Source of the DNA: Candidatus Rokuibacteriota bacterium
GTDB taxonomy: Bacteria; Methylomirabilota; Methylomirabilia; Rokubacteriales; CSP1-6
Assembly: GCA_003220495.1 (NCBI GenBank)
Contig: QHSP01000029.1
Coordinates: 1 to 64,000 of the forward strand
Direction: 5' to 3'
DNA length: 64,000 bases
The position numbers and the translations under genes are program-made. Below the pieces are notes generated by a model. It saw nothing but the letters and a program-made list of their open reading frames with translations. It made no database searches and had not been told where the DNA came from. Positions 1 to 7,302 of the stretch are shown piece after piece. The stretch's first letter is position 1; each line of letters begins with the position of its first letter.

Positions 1-1
1 A

Positions 2-316
2 CAGGGCAAGCCGCAGGTGATCGTCTTCGCGACCCCGAGGTACTGCACCAGCCGCGTGTGCGGCCCCGTCGTGGACGTGGTACGAACGCTGATCCCGACC
101 TATAGCGACCGAGTCGTCTTCGTACACCAGGAGATCTGGGAAGCAGGGTCCCTCCAGAGGTTCTCTCCCACCGTGGAGGAGTGGAATCTCCGCTCTGAGC
201 CGTGGATCTTCGTGGTGGACGGCGGAGGCATCGTCCGGGCCCGATTCGAGGGTTTGACGACGCGGCGCGAACTCGAGGCGGCCCTGAGGCGCGTGCTTGG
301 GCCGGAGCGGCGGTAA
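2..316 (+). CDS. Thioredoxin-like protein, C-terminal part (5' end outside window)
   Basis: The reading frame is open from the first bases of the window, so the N-terminus lies upstream. The visible part has a thioredoxin-fold layout: a hydrophobic strand, a loop with two cysteines spaced by four residues (YCTSRVCGPV), a helix, then an EPWIFVVD strand and a glycine turn followed by a C-terminal helix. This resembles thioredoxin-like domains with a CxxxxC loop rather than classical CxxC. A redox or metal-delivery role is possible but not shown. The first in-frame GTG in the window is probably internal. Confidence 0.6.
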   Translation, partial: QGKPQVIVFATPRYCTSRVCGPVVDVVRTLIPTYSDRVVFVHQEIWEAGSLQRFSPTVEEWNLRSEPWIFVVDGGGIVRARFEGLTTRRELEAALRRVLGPERR

Positions 317-447
317 CGATCGCATACACCTCGCTGTCCGTCAGCGAGTGCGGCCGAGCGAACGGCATCGCCCGCCGGACGTAGTCGAACACGGTCGTCG
401 CATACGGGCCAGTAGCTGCCGCCGGCAAACGGATGAAGCTTGCCGGC
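312..447 (-). pseudogene. Relic of a cytochrome c-type protein
   Basis: On the minus strand, one frame reads HPFAGGSYWP and the next reads YATTVFDYVRRAMPFARPH followed by SLTDSEVYAIV. Joined, these match the conserved C-terminal block of class I cytochromes c of the SoxD/SorB kind (WPYATT, DYVRRAMPF, LTxDEVYA). The join needs a one-base shift at about 404. No heme CxxCH motif is visible upstream and the open part is far shorter than the family. It is therefore a decayed fragment, not a functional gene. The identification rests on motif memory. Confidence 0.5.
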
Positions 448-719
448 GGCAAAATCAACGATGTGTGGTCGCGGGTCGACATACAGGCTACGCACTCGCG
501 TTCCGAGGCAACCGGCGACCGACTGAGGGGGCGCCGGCGTCAAGCCCCTCTGCCCTAGAGTTGTCAAGGAGAAGTTCACCCGTTACTCACACTGCTACTC
601 ACACTGCGCAGCCCGTTTCACAGTGCTCTGACGCAAGGCCGTGAATGCACGAGGGGTTTGATTTGGCACCCCGCTTGCGAGCTATCACGCCTTCTATGAC
701 ATCCAAGGCAGAGGTCGCG

Positions 720-890
720 ATGACGAACGCGCAGAAGATGCTACCGAAGCTCCTGAACCTCGAGCGGCTACGGACCGTGATGCGGCGCCCAGTCGTCTTC
801 GACGGGCGCAATGTCCGGGAGGCCGAGCGCATGCGGCGCCGGGGCTTCGAGTACTACTCGATCGGGCGCGCGCCCGTGCGCCGATCATAG
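720..890 (+). pseudogene. C-terminal fragment of UDP-glucose 6-dehydrogenase
   Basis: The 56-residue frame contains [15 protein letters not shown] and [14 protein letters not shown], the hallmark C-terminal segment of UDP-glucose/GDP-mannose dehydrogenases, whose full length is about 430-450 residues. The Rossmann fold, catalytic Cys and central helix are absent. The first dozen residues do not match the family. It ends 8 bp before a UDP-glucuronate decarboxylase-like gene, the next step of the same pathway, so this is probably the remnant of an ugd-uxs operon cut by a deletion. Confidence 0.6.
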
Positions 891-898
891 GCTCGCGC

Positions 899-1852
899 AT
901 GCGAGTGCTGGTCACCGGCGGCGCGGGGTTCATCGGCTCGCACCTCTGCGAGTTCTTCCTCGGCAAGGATTGGGACGTCGTCTGCATGGACGACTTCGTC
1001 ACCGGATCACGGGACAACGTCGCCCACATCGCGTCGCGACGCGGCTTCATGCTCGTCGAGCACGACGTCACCGAGTACATCCGGCTCGACGGCCAGCTCG
1101 ACTGGGTGCTCCACTTCGCCAGCCCGGCGTCGCCCCGCGACTACCTCGAGCTGCCGATCGAGACGCTGAAGGTCGGCGCGCTCGGCACGCACAACGCGCT
1201 CGGCGTGGCCAAGGCGAAGGGAGCGCGTTTCCTGCTCGCCTCGACCTCGGAGGTTTACGGCGATCCGCTGGTACACCCCCAGCGCGAAGACTACTGGGGT
1301 CACGTCAATCCGGTGGGCCCGCGCGGCGTGTACGACGAGGCCAAGCGGTTCGGCGAAGCGATCACGATGGCCTACCACCGTACCCATGGGATCGACACGC
1401 GCATCGTCCGGATCTTCAACACCTTCGGACCGCGCATGAGGGCCAACGACGGACGCGCGATCCCAGCCTTCATGAGCCAGGCGCTGACCGGCGCCCCCAT
1501 CACCGTGTTCGGCGACGGCTCGCAGACGCGCTCGTTCCAGTACGTCAGCGACCTCATCGAAGGTCTCTGGCGGCTCATGCAGGGCCCAGTCAACGATCCG
1601 GTCAACATCGGCAACCCGCACGAGATGACCTTGCTGGATCTCGCCAAGCGCATCATCAAACTCACCGGCTCGCGCAGCGAGATCGTGTTCCGCCCGTTGC
1701 CGGTCGACGATCCGAAGGTGCGCCAGCCCGATATCGGCCGCGCGCGGGCGTTGCTCGGCTGGGAGCCCCGCGTGGATATCGACGAGGGGTTGCAGCTCAC
1801 CGTGGAGTTCTTCCGGGAAAAGCTGCGTAAGAGCCGCGAGGATTGCGCATAG
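899..1852 (+). CDS. NAD-dependent epimerase, UDP-glucuronate decarboxylase-like
   Basis: A 317-residue extended SDR protein of usual length for UXS enzymes. The NAD-binding glycine motif [10 protein letters not shown] is at residues 6-15, the Ser/Thr of the triad lies in ASTSEVYG (about 114-121), and the catalytic Tyr and Lys are Y145 and K149 (YDEAK). [10 protein letters not shown] and [16 protein letters not shown] are typical of UDP-glucuronate decarboxylase and related sugar-nucleotide epimerases. It would make UDP-xylose from UDP-glucuronate for surface polysaccharide. The preceding ugd is only a fragment, so the precursor must come from elsewhere. dTDP-glucose dehydratase-type activity cannot be excluded. 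Confidence 0.82.
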   Translation: MRVLVTGGAGFIGSHLCEFFLGKDWDVVCMDDFVTGSRDNVAHIASRRGFMLVEHDVTEYIRLDGQLDWVLHFASPASPRDYLELPIETLKVGALGTHNALGVAKAKGARFLLASTSEVYGDPLVHPQREDYWGHVNPVGPRGVYDEAKRFGEAITMAYHRTHGIDTRIVRIFNTFGPRMRANDGRAIPAFMSQALTGAPITVFGDGSQTRSFQYVSDLIEGLWRLMQGPVNDPVNIGNPHEMTLLDLAKRIIKLTGSRSEIVFRPLPVDDPKVRQPDIGRARALLGWEPRVDIDEGLQLTVEFFREKLRKSREDCA

Positions 1853-1980
1853 CGGCACTTCCAAGCGTCGAGACCACCGCGCGATTGTGGGTTGCGTCTG
1901 GGTGATGCCGCGCCGCCCGCGACCAAAGTGAAACGCGGGAGCCTCTGAGGAAGACGGATCGATAAAGCCTCCGCGCAAGA

Positions 1981-2031
1981 TATAATTGAAGTACAGGAGG
2001 GCCTATGAAGTATCTGGCACTTTGGAATTGA
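1981..2031 (+). promoter_or_regulatory. TATAAT box plus strong SD leading into an aborted 8-codon frame
   Basis: A perfect TATAAT is followed after about 10 bp by AGGAGGG and an ATG that opens an 8-residue frame (MKYLALWN) ending in TGA. A one-base shift would continue as GIDPRHLTWQGK. No good -35 is seen. It may be the promoter and start of a decayed small gene, or a leader for the small gene downstream. Confidence 0.3.
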
Positions 2032-2117
2032 CCCGCGACATCTCACCTGGCAAGGCAAGACCGCGCCCTTCCAAGAAGCGCGAGCCACAATCAGCGGCCG
2101 ACAACAAGATCCTCCCA

Positions 2118-2321
2118 ATGGAGCTTCAAGTTGGCGACCGCCTCACCAACGAGGCCGGCGAGTCGGAGGTCATCGCCCCGCCATACAGCACAGCGGGCGG
2201 AAGAATCGTCCACGCGCGAGTCCAGAGAATCAACGAGCCCGCCAGTTGGGAGATATGGAATTGGGATGCTGCCAAGCGCATCAGCGTGGGGCGGACGAGC
2301 GCGGAGGAGGGTAAGGGATGA
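2118..2321 (+). CDS. Small GDRL-type conserved protein, copy 1
   Basis: A 67-residue protein beginning MELQVGDRLTNEAGESEV. It is recognisably paralogous to the minus-strand gene at 4823-5005 (MQLQIGDRLSDETGEWEV), with shared TAGG and xHxRV segments. Finding the same protein twice supports coding and this ATG, although an in-frame TTG at 1986 would add 44 unmatched residues. It is probably a small beta-rich cytoplasmic protein; the family and function are not recognised. The next small frame starts within its stop (ATGA). Confidence 0.55.
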   Translation: MELQVGDRLTNEAGESEVIAPPYSTAGGRIVHARVQRINEPASWEIWNWDAAKRISVGRTSAEEGKG

Positions 2322-2545
2322 CGCGACTCGCGGAGAGTACGCCGCCGCTCGGCGGGCGGTCCAGAGTGCCGCGTGGGAGGCGCTCACCCGCGCGAACGAC
2401 TGACTACGCTAGCAATCCACTCGCGTGGGTTGCGCCGCTCATCGTTCCACAGCTCGAAGCAGAGGACGTGGAATTGGATAGAGCGCGCGCCGTAGCCCGA
2501 CGCTTTCGAGGCGCTGTCATAAGGGAGTATTCGCCCCTGCTGTAA
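2318..2545 (+). CDS. Hypothetical small protein (weak)
   Basis: A 75-residue frame starting in a 4-nt ATGA overlap with the preceding small gene and ending 5 bp before a strong terminator, which favours it being the last gene of a short transcript. The N-terminal half is Arg/Pro-rich and looks non-coding; the C-terminal half (LEAEDVELDRARAVARRF) could be helical. No family is recognised. The last codons lie inside the 110-bp sequence that is duplicated next to tRNA-Asp. Confidence 0.25.
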   Translation: MTRLAESTPPLGGRSRVPRGRRSPARTTDYASNPLAWVAPLIVPQLEAEDVELDRARAVARRFRGAVIREYSPLL

Positions 2546-2550
2546 TGACG

Positions 2551-2586
2551 AAGGGCCACAGCATCAAACTGTGGCCCTTTATTTTT
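2551..2586 (+). terminator. Rho-independent terminator
   Basis: Arms AAGGGCCACAG and CTGTGGCCCTT enclose a 7-nt loop, followed by TATTTTT. It terminates plus-strand transcription of the small genes just upstream. A structurally equivalent hairpin with different stem bases lies at the same distance from the real tRNA-Asp. Confidence 0.85.
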
Positions 2587-2596
2587 GCGTTGTTAA

Positions 2597-2642
2597 ATGG
2601 CGGGCTCGACGGGACTTGAACCCGCGACCTCTGGATTGACAG
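2597..2642. repeat. Partial tRNA-Asp copy, att-like direct repeat (left)
   Basis: Forty-six bases identical, except for one C/T difference, to the 3' half of tRNA-Asp at 4644-4689. The match runs from the anticodon loop through the T arm to the encoded CCA and a flanking AT. The match stops abruptly inside the anticodon loop. This is the geometry left by tyrosine-recombinase integration into a tRNA 3' end. No integrase remains nearby. Confidence 0.8.
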
Positions 2643-2833
2643 AACGCTACGCGCCTTCGACGTCAGTCGCGTTTCTCGCTACTTCGCACACTTACAAATC
2701 GGGGACGGCCTATCTCGGTGACAGTGTCAGGCCCTTGTTCTATGATGTTTGGCCAAGATTCTGACATGGATTTTCGAGCATGGATCGTGGCCAAGGGCAC
2801 TGTCAGGGCGTCGTCAGGCACAGTCCAGCAATC

Positions 2834-3808
2834 CTAGTTTCTGGGAGGCTGAAAGCCCATCAACTCGCCATCGCCAAAGAAGCGCATCACCTTCCCATGC
2901 TCTACAACGTCGTCACCGAATATCTGTCCCATTGTGCGTCTCGACGCTCCCATGAATTGAGCGCGCACCTTCACAAAGAAGTCATCCTTGCAGTAGTAGC
3001 TACTTCGTCGCTGTCTCTGTAGTACGTCCACACCTAACGGATCGATGACAAACAATCGCAACCCGACACGATCAATCGCTTCGTTTATCGCGTCATTTAT
3101 GTGTTTATCGCCGAAGCTGTAGCCGATAACCATGGTTCGGGTATTCGGCTGTGACAGATACTCTCTGAATCGCTCGTAGTTCCATTTCAGAATTGGATGC
3201 TGCTCAATGGCAGAAGGCTTATCGCCTCCCATGATCAGCATCGGACGTCCACTACGCTCATCGATCCAAGTGCTCGCTCCATGCAGCTTAAAATATGGCT
3301 GACGGTCCTTCTCAAGCACAAACTTCGCTGAATCCAGGGGAACCCATGTCATTTTGTGCGGCTGCTCGCCTTCAGCTGGAATCGGCTGCATTCCAGGGAT
3401 CTGCCATCCCGCCCACTGTCGATACATGGAGAATTCATCTCTTGCGAAACCGCTGTTGAAGTAATGCTGTTCCATCAGGACATCCTGATTAAGAGTGAAA
3501 ATAGCGTCAAACATCTTTAGATAGTTCCGTACACCGCACTCAACGCCCCGGCGGCTAGAATCAAAGTGTACCGTCGAAAAAGCTCGATTTCATATCTGCA
3601 AACATCTGACGTATGGCGTCCTCCAACTTCGTGAGTCGTTGCTCCGAGCGCCTTCGAATCCACCACTGCGTTTGTGCGTCCACAACAGCGTCCGTATATC
3701 ATCATCGACTTGAGGGCAGCCAATGAGGTATTCGAACGCCTCGTCGGCTAACCAACCGCCCCAATTCCTGCCGAAGCCTGCGCCGGTGAGAAGAATGAAT
3801 TGCGGCAT
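2834..3808 (-). pseudogene. SIR2-like domain protein, frameshifted
   Basis: The N-terminal frame starts MPQFILLTGAGFGRNWGG, the NAD-binding glycine motif of SIR2-like domains, and runs to GGFEGA. A second frame carries EQRLTKLEDAIRQMFADM. A third has MFDAIFTLNQDVLMEQ, KLHGASTW and MVIGYSFGDKHINDAI, the TxNxD, LHG and GYSFGD motifs of the family. At least two indels (near 3640 and 3560) separate the three parts. Such SIR2 proteins are often antiviral NADases. This copy looks inactivated unless the indels are assembly errors. It lies in the AT-richer island between tRNA-Asp copies, divergent from a membrane protein. Confidence 0.75.
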
Positions 3809-3853
3809 GGCAACAATAGACTACACTCCGTTTTGACGGAGGCAACCTACGCC

Positions 3854-4480
3854 ATGTGGGCAACACTGTGGGGGATGCTGACAGTCCAGGACATAAACGC
3901 ATGGGCAACTGTGATTCTTGTAGGGATTACTGCCTACTACGCCTATCAGACTCGGAGACTCGTAAAGGTTGAAGCTGACCGATCCGAGTTCGAAGCCAAA
4001 CGATCTGAGCTAGAGTCGCGGCCTTATCTTGAAGTCTTATTTCAACGTTGGGCTTTAGGCGAGTTTGGTCCTCAGTTTGAGGCAATCAATGTCGGCACAG
4101 GTCCAGCCGTGCGCGTGCGCTTCGACAATCCGAGTCATCTACTGTGGCTGTCAGGTCAAGCCCACATTCAAGGATTCACTACGATTGCCACCGGACTCCC
4201 TTCAGCCCGATTCGCATTTCGAACGAAGCCAATGACTCCTGATGGCGAGCTTCCAACGACTGACTGGTCAACGGAGTTTAGGATTCGCTACAACGATGCG
4301 GCAGGGCTTCACGAATTTGCCGATAAATGGCGTCTGGGCGTAGACCAGGGCACGTCTTATCTCGTGCGGGTGAACGCCACAGTCTTGAAGACGCAGCCTG
4401 CTGAGTCCGAAGACTATGTCGCACAGCAAGGGCCGCACGGCATCAGTTTTCAAACGGTACCGGATCGTCAATCTAGCTGA
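3854..4480 (+). CDS. Membrane-anchored protein of unknown function (island gene)
   Basis: About 208 residues from the ATG chosen here; an in-frame TTG at 3800 would overlap the divergent SIR2 gene start. A single N-terminal membrane segment (WATVILVGITAYYAYQT) is followed by a charged helix rich in Glu/Arg (VEADRSEFEAKRSELES) and a beta-rich soluble domain, probably cytoplasmic. No family is recognised. Codon use is AT-richer than the flanks, which points to transfer. It is divergent from the broken SIR2 gene with about 45 bp between starts and is followed by a terminator, so it could be cargo of the integrated element. Confidence 0.6.
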   Translation: MWATLWGMLTVQDINAWATVILVGITAYYAYQTRRLVKVEADRSEFEAKRSELESRPYLEVLFQRWALGEFGPQFEAINVGTGPAVRVRFDNPSHLLWLSGQAHIQGFTTIATGLPSARFAFRTKPMTPDGELPTTDWSTEFRIRYNDAAGLHEFADKWRLGVDQGTSYLVRVNATVLKTQPAESEDYVAQQGPHGISFQTVPDRQSS

Positions 4481-4600
4481 TATGCAGCGTGCTGTTGCAC
4501 GGCTACAGAATGGGAATGGATCGGATCATCCACAGGGACGGCGAGCTTTGCCAAGTGGCAAAGTATCTGGCCAAGATTAGCCCTTGCTGTAATGACAAAT

Positions 4601-4631
4601 GCCCCAGTGCTCGTGACTGGGGCTTTTGTTT
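4601..4631 (+). terminator. Rho-independent terminator
   Basis: Stem GCCCCAGT / ACTGGGGC with a 7-nt loop, followed by TTTTGTTT. It lies about 120 bp after the island membrane-protein gene. It aligns without gaps with the terminator at 2551-2586 as part of a 110-bp duplication, but the stem bases differ with pairing kept. Confidence 0.8.
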
Positions 4632-4643
4632 ATGCGGTATCAC

Positions 4644-4689
4644 ATGGCGGGCTCGACGGGATTTGAACCCGCGACCTCTGGATTGACAG
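4644..4689. repeat. tRNA-Asp 3' half, att-like direct repeat (right)
   Basis: The partner of the left repeat. This copy is inside the intact tRNA-Asp gene. The two copies lie 2047 bp apart and bracket the AT-richer island. Ungapped similarity extends back a further 64 bp through a terminator (2533-2642 against 4580-4689). Confidence 0.8.
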
Positions 4690-4722
4690 TCCAGTGTGCT
4701 AACCAGGCTGCACCACGAGCCC
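4645..4722 (-). tRNA. tRNA-Asp (GTC)
   Basis: The minus strand folds as a complete cloverleaf: acceptor GGGCTCG/CGAGCCC, D stem GTGC/GCAC, anticodon stem CTGGA/TCCAG with loop CTGTCAA (anticodon GTC), T stem GCGGG/CCCGT with TTCAAAT loop, discriminator G and encoded CCA. Its 3' half is repeated at 2597-2642, marking it as an integration site. Confidence 0.95.
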
Positions 4723-4822
4723 GCTAAACGGATCAGCTATTTAGCGTACGGGATTCTATCACGGCGCCCGCGGTGTGACCGGAGAATGTGCCCCGCCCGC
4801 CTCCTCGCCACCCGCCCTGACC

Positions 4823-5005
4823 TCACCCGCGCGTCCCCTCGATGCGCTCGTGGGCGCCCCACGTGCGTTCCTCGACGAGGGCCGGCTGATCCACCCGTCG
4901 CACGCGCACGTGCGCGACCTTGCCGCCCGCCGTTGTGCGCGGCCGGTTGACCACTTCCCACTCGCCGGTCTCGTCGGAGAGTCGGTCGCCGATCTGGAGC
5001 TGCAT
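4823..5005 (-). CDS. Small GDRL-type conserved protein, copy 2
   Basis: Sixty residues starting MQLQIGDRLSDETGEWEV and continuing with a TAGGKVAHVRVRRVDQP segment. It is paralogous to the protein at 2118-2321, which confirms both frames and starts. The two copies point toward each other from either side of the tRNA-Asp island. It is compact and probably cytoplasmic. No family name or function is known to me. Confidence 0.6.
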   Translation of the reverse strand: MQLQIGDRLSDETGEWEVVNRPRTTAGGKVAHVRVRRVDQPALVEERTWGAHERIEGTRG

Positions 5006-5068
5006 CGGGAGGAGCCGCGTCGCGGCTGAAGGGGATTCGTGCGGCGCCCCGCGTGGGCGTCGCGCTCC

Positions 5069-5458
5069 TTATTTCACCCGCTCGTAAGTTGCCGGCCCGG
5101 TCACCGGGTTGAAGCTGCCTTCAGGCGCGAGGATCATGGTGGTCTTGCCCTTGTCCTCGGAGATCACCACGGTCCCTTCGCTCCGCGACGACTTGTACCG
5201 GACCTTGCCGCCTTGCAGATAGTATTTGCCGACCGTGAGCGTTCCGCCGTCTCGCGTCGTGGAGGATTGATAGCTGCCGTCCTCCTTGACGGTCATCAGC
5301 ACTCGCTCGGAGCCAGACAGCTGCGACGTCACCCAGCCCTGCCACGTTCCGGCGAGCTGCTTGATGTCCGTGATCTGCTTCTCGGCCGCGATGGCGGCGA
5401 GCGGAGAAACGGCGAACACCAGGGCGATCACTACCGCGAGCAAACAACGCGAGCTCAT
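5069..5458 (-). CDS. Exported small protein of unknown function
   Basis: 129 residues. A clear signal peptide (SSRCLLAVVIALVFAV, cleavage near AIAAE) is followed by a mature domain with ITDIKQLAGTWQGWV and repeated strand-turn patterns ending TGPATYERVK. This resembles small lipocalin-like or calycin beta-barrels of the periplasm, though the match is only general. The ATG is chosen because the longer upstream frame is Arg/Ala-rich shadow sequence. It lies 110 bp downstream of the DUF2207 gene on the same strand and may be co-transcribed. Confidence 0.65.
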   Translation of the reverse strand: MSSRCLLAVVIALVFAVSPLAAIAAEKQITDIKQLAGTWQGWVTSQLSGSERVLMTVKEDGSYQSSTTRDGGTLTVGKYYLQGGKVRYKSSRSEGTVVISEDKGKTTMILAPEGSFNPVTGPATYERVK

Positions 5459-5567
5459 AGGGCACGCTCCATGACGGGCAGGCTCGAGTCCACGACCGAA
5501 TGGTAGCCGAGCGCCACGGCCAGCGCCACGCCACGGCCGAGAGGCGCAGAACACGCGGGCGAGACGC

Positions 5568-7259
5568 TCAGAACGTTCCGCCGCCGCCCCCGCCCATGCC
5601 ACCGCCGGACGAGCCGCGCGAGAAGCCGCCACCGCCGGCGCTGCCGACGGTGGCGCCGTAGCCCCGCCGCGTCGTGAGGATCGCTTCCTCCGTGCGCTGC
5701 GCGAAGGTGCCGAGGTCGTGCGCGAAGCTCGGGAGCGAGAAATCGCTGCGGCTCAGATACCAGGACGGCGCCGAGACGCGGAGGCCCTGGAAGTTGAAGA
5801 TCCAGCGCTCGGTGACGCCGAGCGCGATCGCCCACGGAAGCCACCGGTGGAAGGTGTCGGCCGGCATCCGCTCGAGGCGATCCTTCTCCGCTCGCTCGAG
5901 GAACTCCTGGAAGCCGCGCGCGCGCGCCAGCTGCTGCACGCCTAGCCGGGTCTTGTGCGGCATGACCCAGCCCCAGCCGACGAAAACGAGCCCGCTGAGG
6001 ACGATGCAGATGCGCAGCCAGGGCTCGTAGAAGCCGAGCCAGGACGGTCCGTAGGACGGCAGCATGAATCCGACGATCGCCGTGATGGCGCCCGCGAGCA
6101 TCCACCCGGCGCGCACGTGGCCCGGCGACGCGGGGAAGAGACCGTCCTGCACCATGAGGCGATAGAGCCGGTCGCGGATCGGCGGGAACACGTTGTCGTA
6201 GTCGTGCCGCACCTCCGAGAGCAGGCGCATGTTGATCGCCCAGTCGCCGCCGAAGACCTTGGCCAGCACGAAGAGCTCGAAGTCCTTCAGCTCGGGGTCG
6301 CCGCCGACCGGCTTCAGCTGCTTGAACATGAAGTCCTGCGCGCCGAACGCCGTGGTGATCGGCTCGATCGCGAGGTAGCCGCGCACCGCGAGATCGACGA
6401 CCGTCGCGATGACGTCGCGTGGATGGGCGCGCTCGTCCAGGAGTGCGCCCGCCTCCGCTGGAATCAGATCAGCCGGTGGCTCGTACTCGGGCTTCACGGA
6501 GCGCGTCGACCCCGGATCGCGCCCGAACGCCCACCAGACGAAGCCTCCCCAGATCAGCGCGAGCGCGGGGAGCCCGAGCGGCCAGTGGTCGGCCACGAGC
6601 CATCCAGCCCGCCGAAGCTCCGAGGGATGCGCCACGTGCCCCGGCGGCCAGCCCACGAGCACGGTCACGCCTTCGCGCGCCCGCAGCGCACGCGTCGTCC
6701 TGAACCGCCAGTAGTCCTGGACGCGATCGACCGCATAGTCGTGCCCGACCGCGCCGAGCGCGCCGGTGTAGGCGGCGGTCCGCACCTCGGCGTCGCCGAT
6801 GCCGGCGGGGAGCGTCACGTAGACCTCGGCGGTCCCGATCGGCGCGTTCCAGTCGGTGCCGGTGGCGTTCCAGTAGAGCTCGTCGTGATCCTCGTAGGCG
6901 AGGACGCCGCGGCGCACGTGGTACACGACGCTGACCGTCTTCTTCGTGTCGACCGCGCCGGGCACCCAGGCCTTGATCGCGACGGCGTGGTCCGGGTACG
7001 ACACCTCGCTCCGGAGTGGACGGCTCCCCTCGTCGTAGACTCCGATGCCGCTCAAGGTCAGCGGGTATTCGAGCCCGTCACGGGAGTAGCGCGCCGGAAT
7101 CCTCCGGAAGATTCCCTGATGCGACCCTCGGAAGTTGAAGGTGATGTCCTCGCGAACGATGAGGCTGCCGTCGGCGTTGACGACGACGCTGGTGACGAAG
7201 CTGTCGATCGCGAATAGCCCGCGCGTCTGCGCCGCGACGCCAGACGCGGTCGCCAGCAC
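5568..7259 (-). CDS. DUF2207 domain membrane protein
   Basis: About 563 residues with the DUF2207 layout. An extracytoplasmic beta-rich N-terminal region (FAIDSFVTSVVVNADGSLIV, GIFRRIPARY) is followed by a TM at about 230-245 (WPLGLPALALIWGGFVWWAF), a cytoplasmic stretch, a TM pair at about 385-430, and a Gly-rich tail (GGGFSRGSSGGG). The DUF2207-LemA pairing seen here is common; its role is unknown, presumably in the envelope. The GTG used is the first standard start, but signal-peptide-like sequence (RLIALAPALALVLA) continues upstream of it to the lemA stop without any ATG/GTG/TTG, so the true start is unresolved. Confidence 0.8.
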   Translation of the reverse strand: MLATASGVAAQTRGLFAIDSFVTSVVVNADGSLIVREDITFNFRGSHQGIFRRIPARYSRDGLEYPLTLSGIGVYDEGSRPLRSEVSYPDHAVAIKAWVPGAVDTKKTVSVVYHVRRGVLAYEDHDELYWNATGTDWNAPIGTAEVYVTLPAGIGDAEVRTAAYTGALGAVGHDYAVDRVQDYWRFRTTRALRAREGVTVLVGWPPGHVAHPSELRRAGWLVADHWPLGLPALALIWGGFVWWAFGRDPGSTRSVKPEYEPPADLIPAEAGALLDERAHPRDVIATVVDLAVRGYLAIEPITTAFGAQDFMFKQLKPVGGDPELKDFELFVLAKVFGGDWAINMRLLSEVRHDYDNVFPPIRDRLYRLMVQDGLFPASPGHVRAGWMLAGAITAIVGFMLPSYGPSWLGFYEPWLRICIVLSGLVFVGWGWVMPHKTRLGVQQLARARGFQEFLERAEKDRLERMPADTFHRWLPWAIALGVTERWIFNFQGLRVSAPSWYLSRSDFSLPSFAHDLGTFAQRTEEAILTTRRGYGATVGSAGGGGFSRGSSGGGMGGGGGGTF

Positions 7260-7302
7260 GAGGGCCAGCGCAGGAGCCAGCGCGATGAGCCGGCCGATGC
7301 GG

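Noticed and set aside
570-605. Short tandem ACTCACACTGCT-like repeat
   Set aside because: Only two imperfect units of about 12 bp; too little to call a satellite or a CRISPR.
2586-2833. Small plus-strand frames at the left end of the island
   Set aside because: No ribosome-binding site, and they run antisense into the SIR2 gene; composition is not protein-like.
4489-4686. Plus-strand 65-residue frame ending ARRDLNPRPLD
   Set aside because: This peptide is the well-known artefact of reading the antisense of a tRNA gene; it overlaps tRNA-Asp.
5955-7217. Plus-strand 420-codon frame
   Set aside because: It is the antisense shadow of DUF2207; composition is dominated by Arg/Asp/Val/Glu with no motif.
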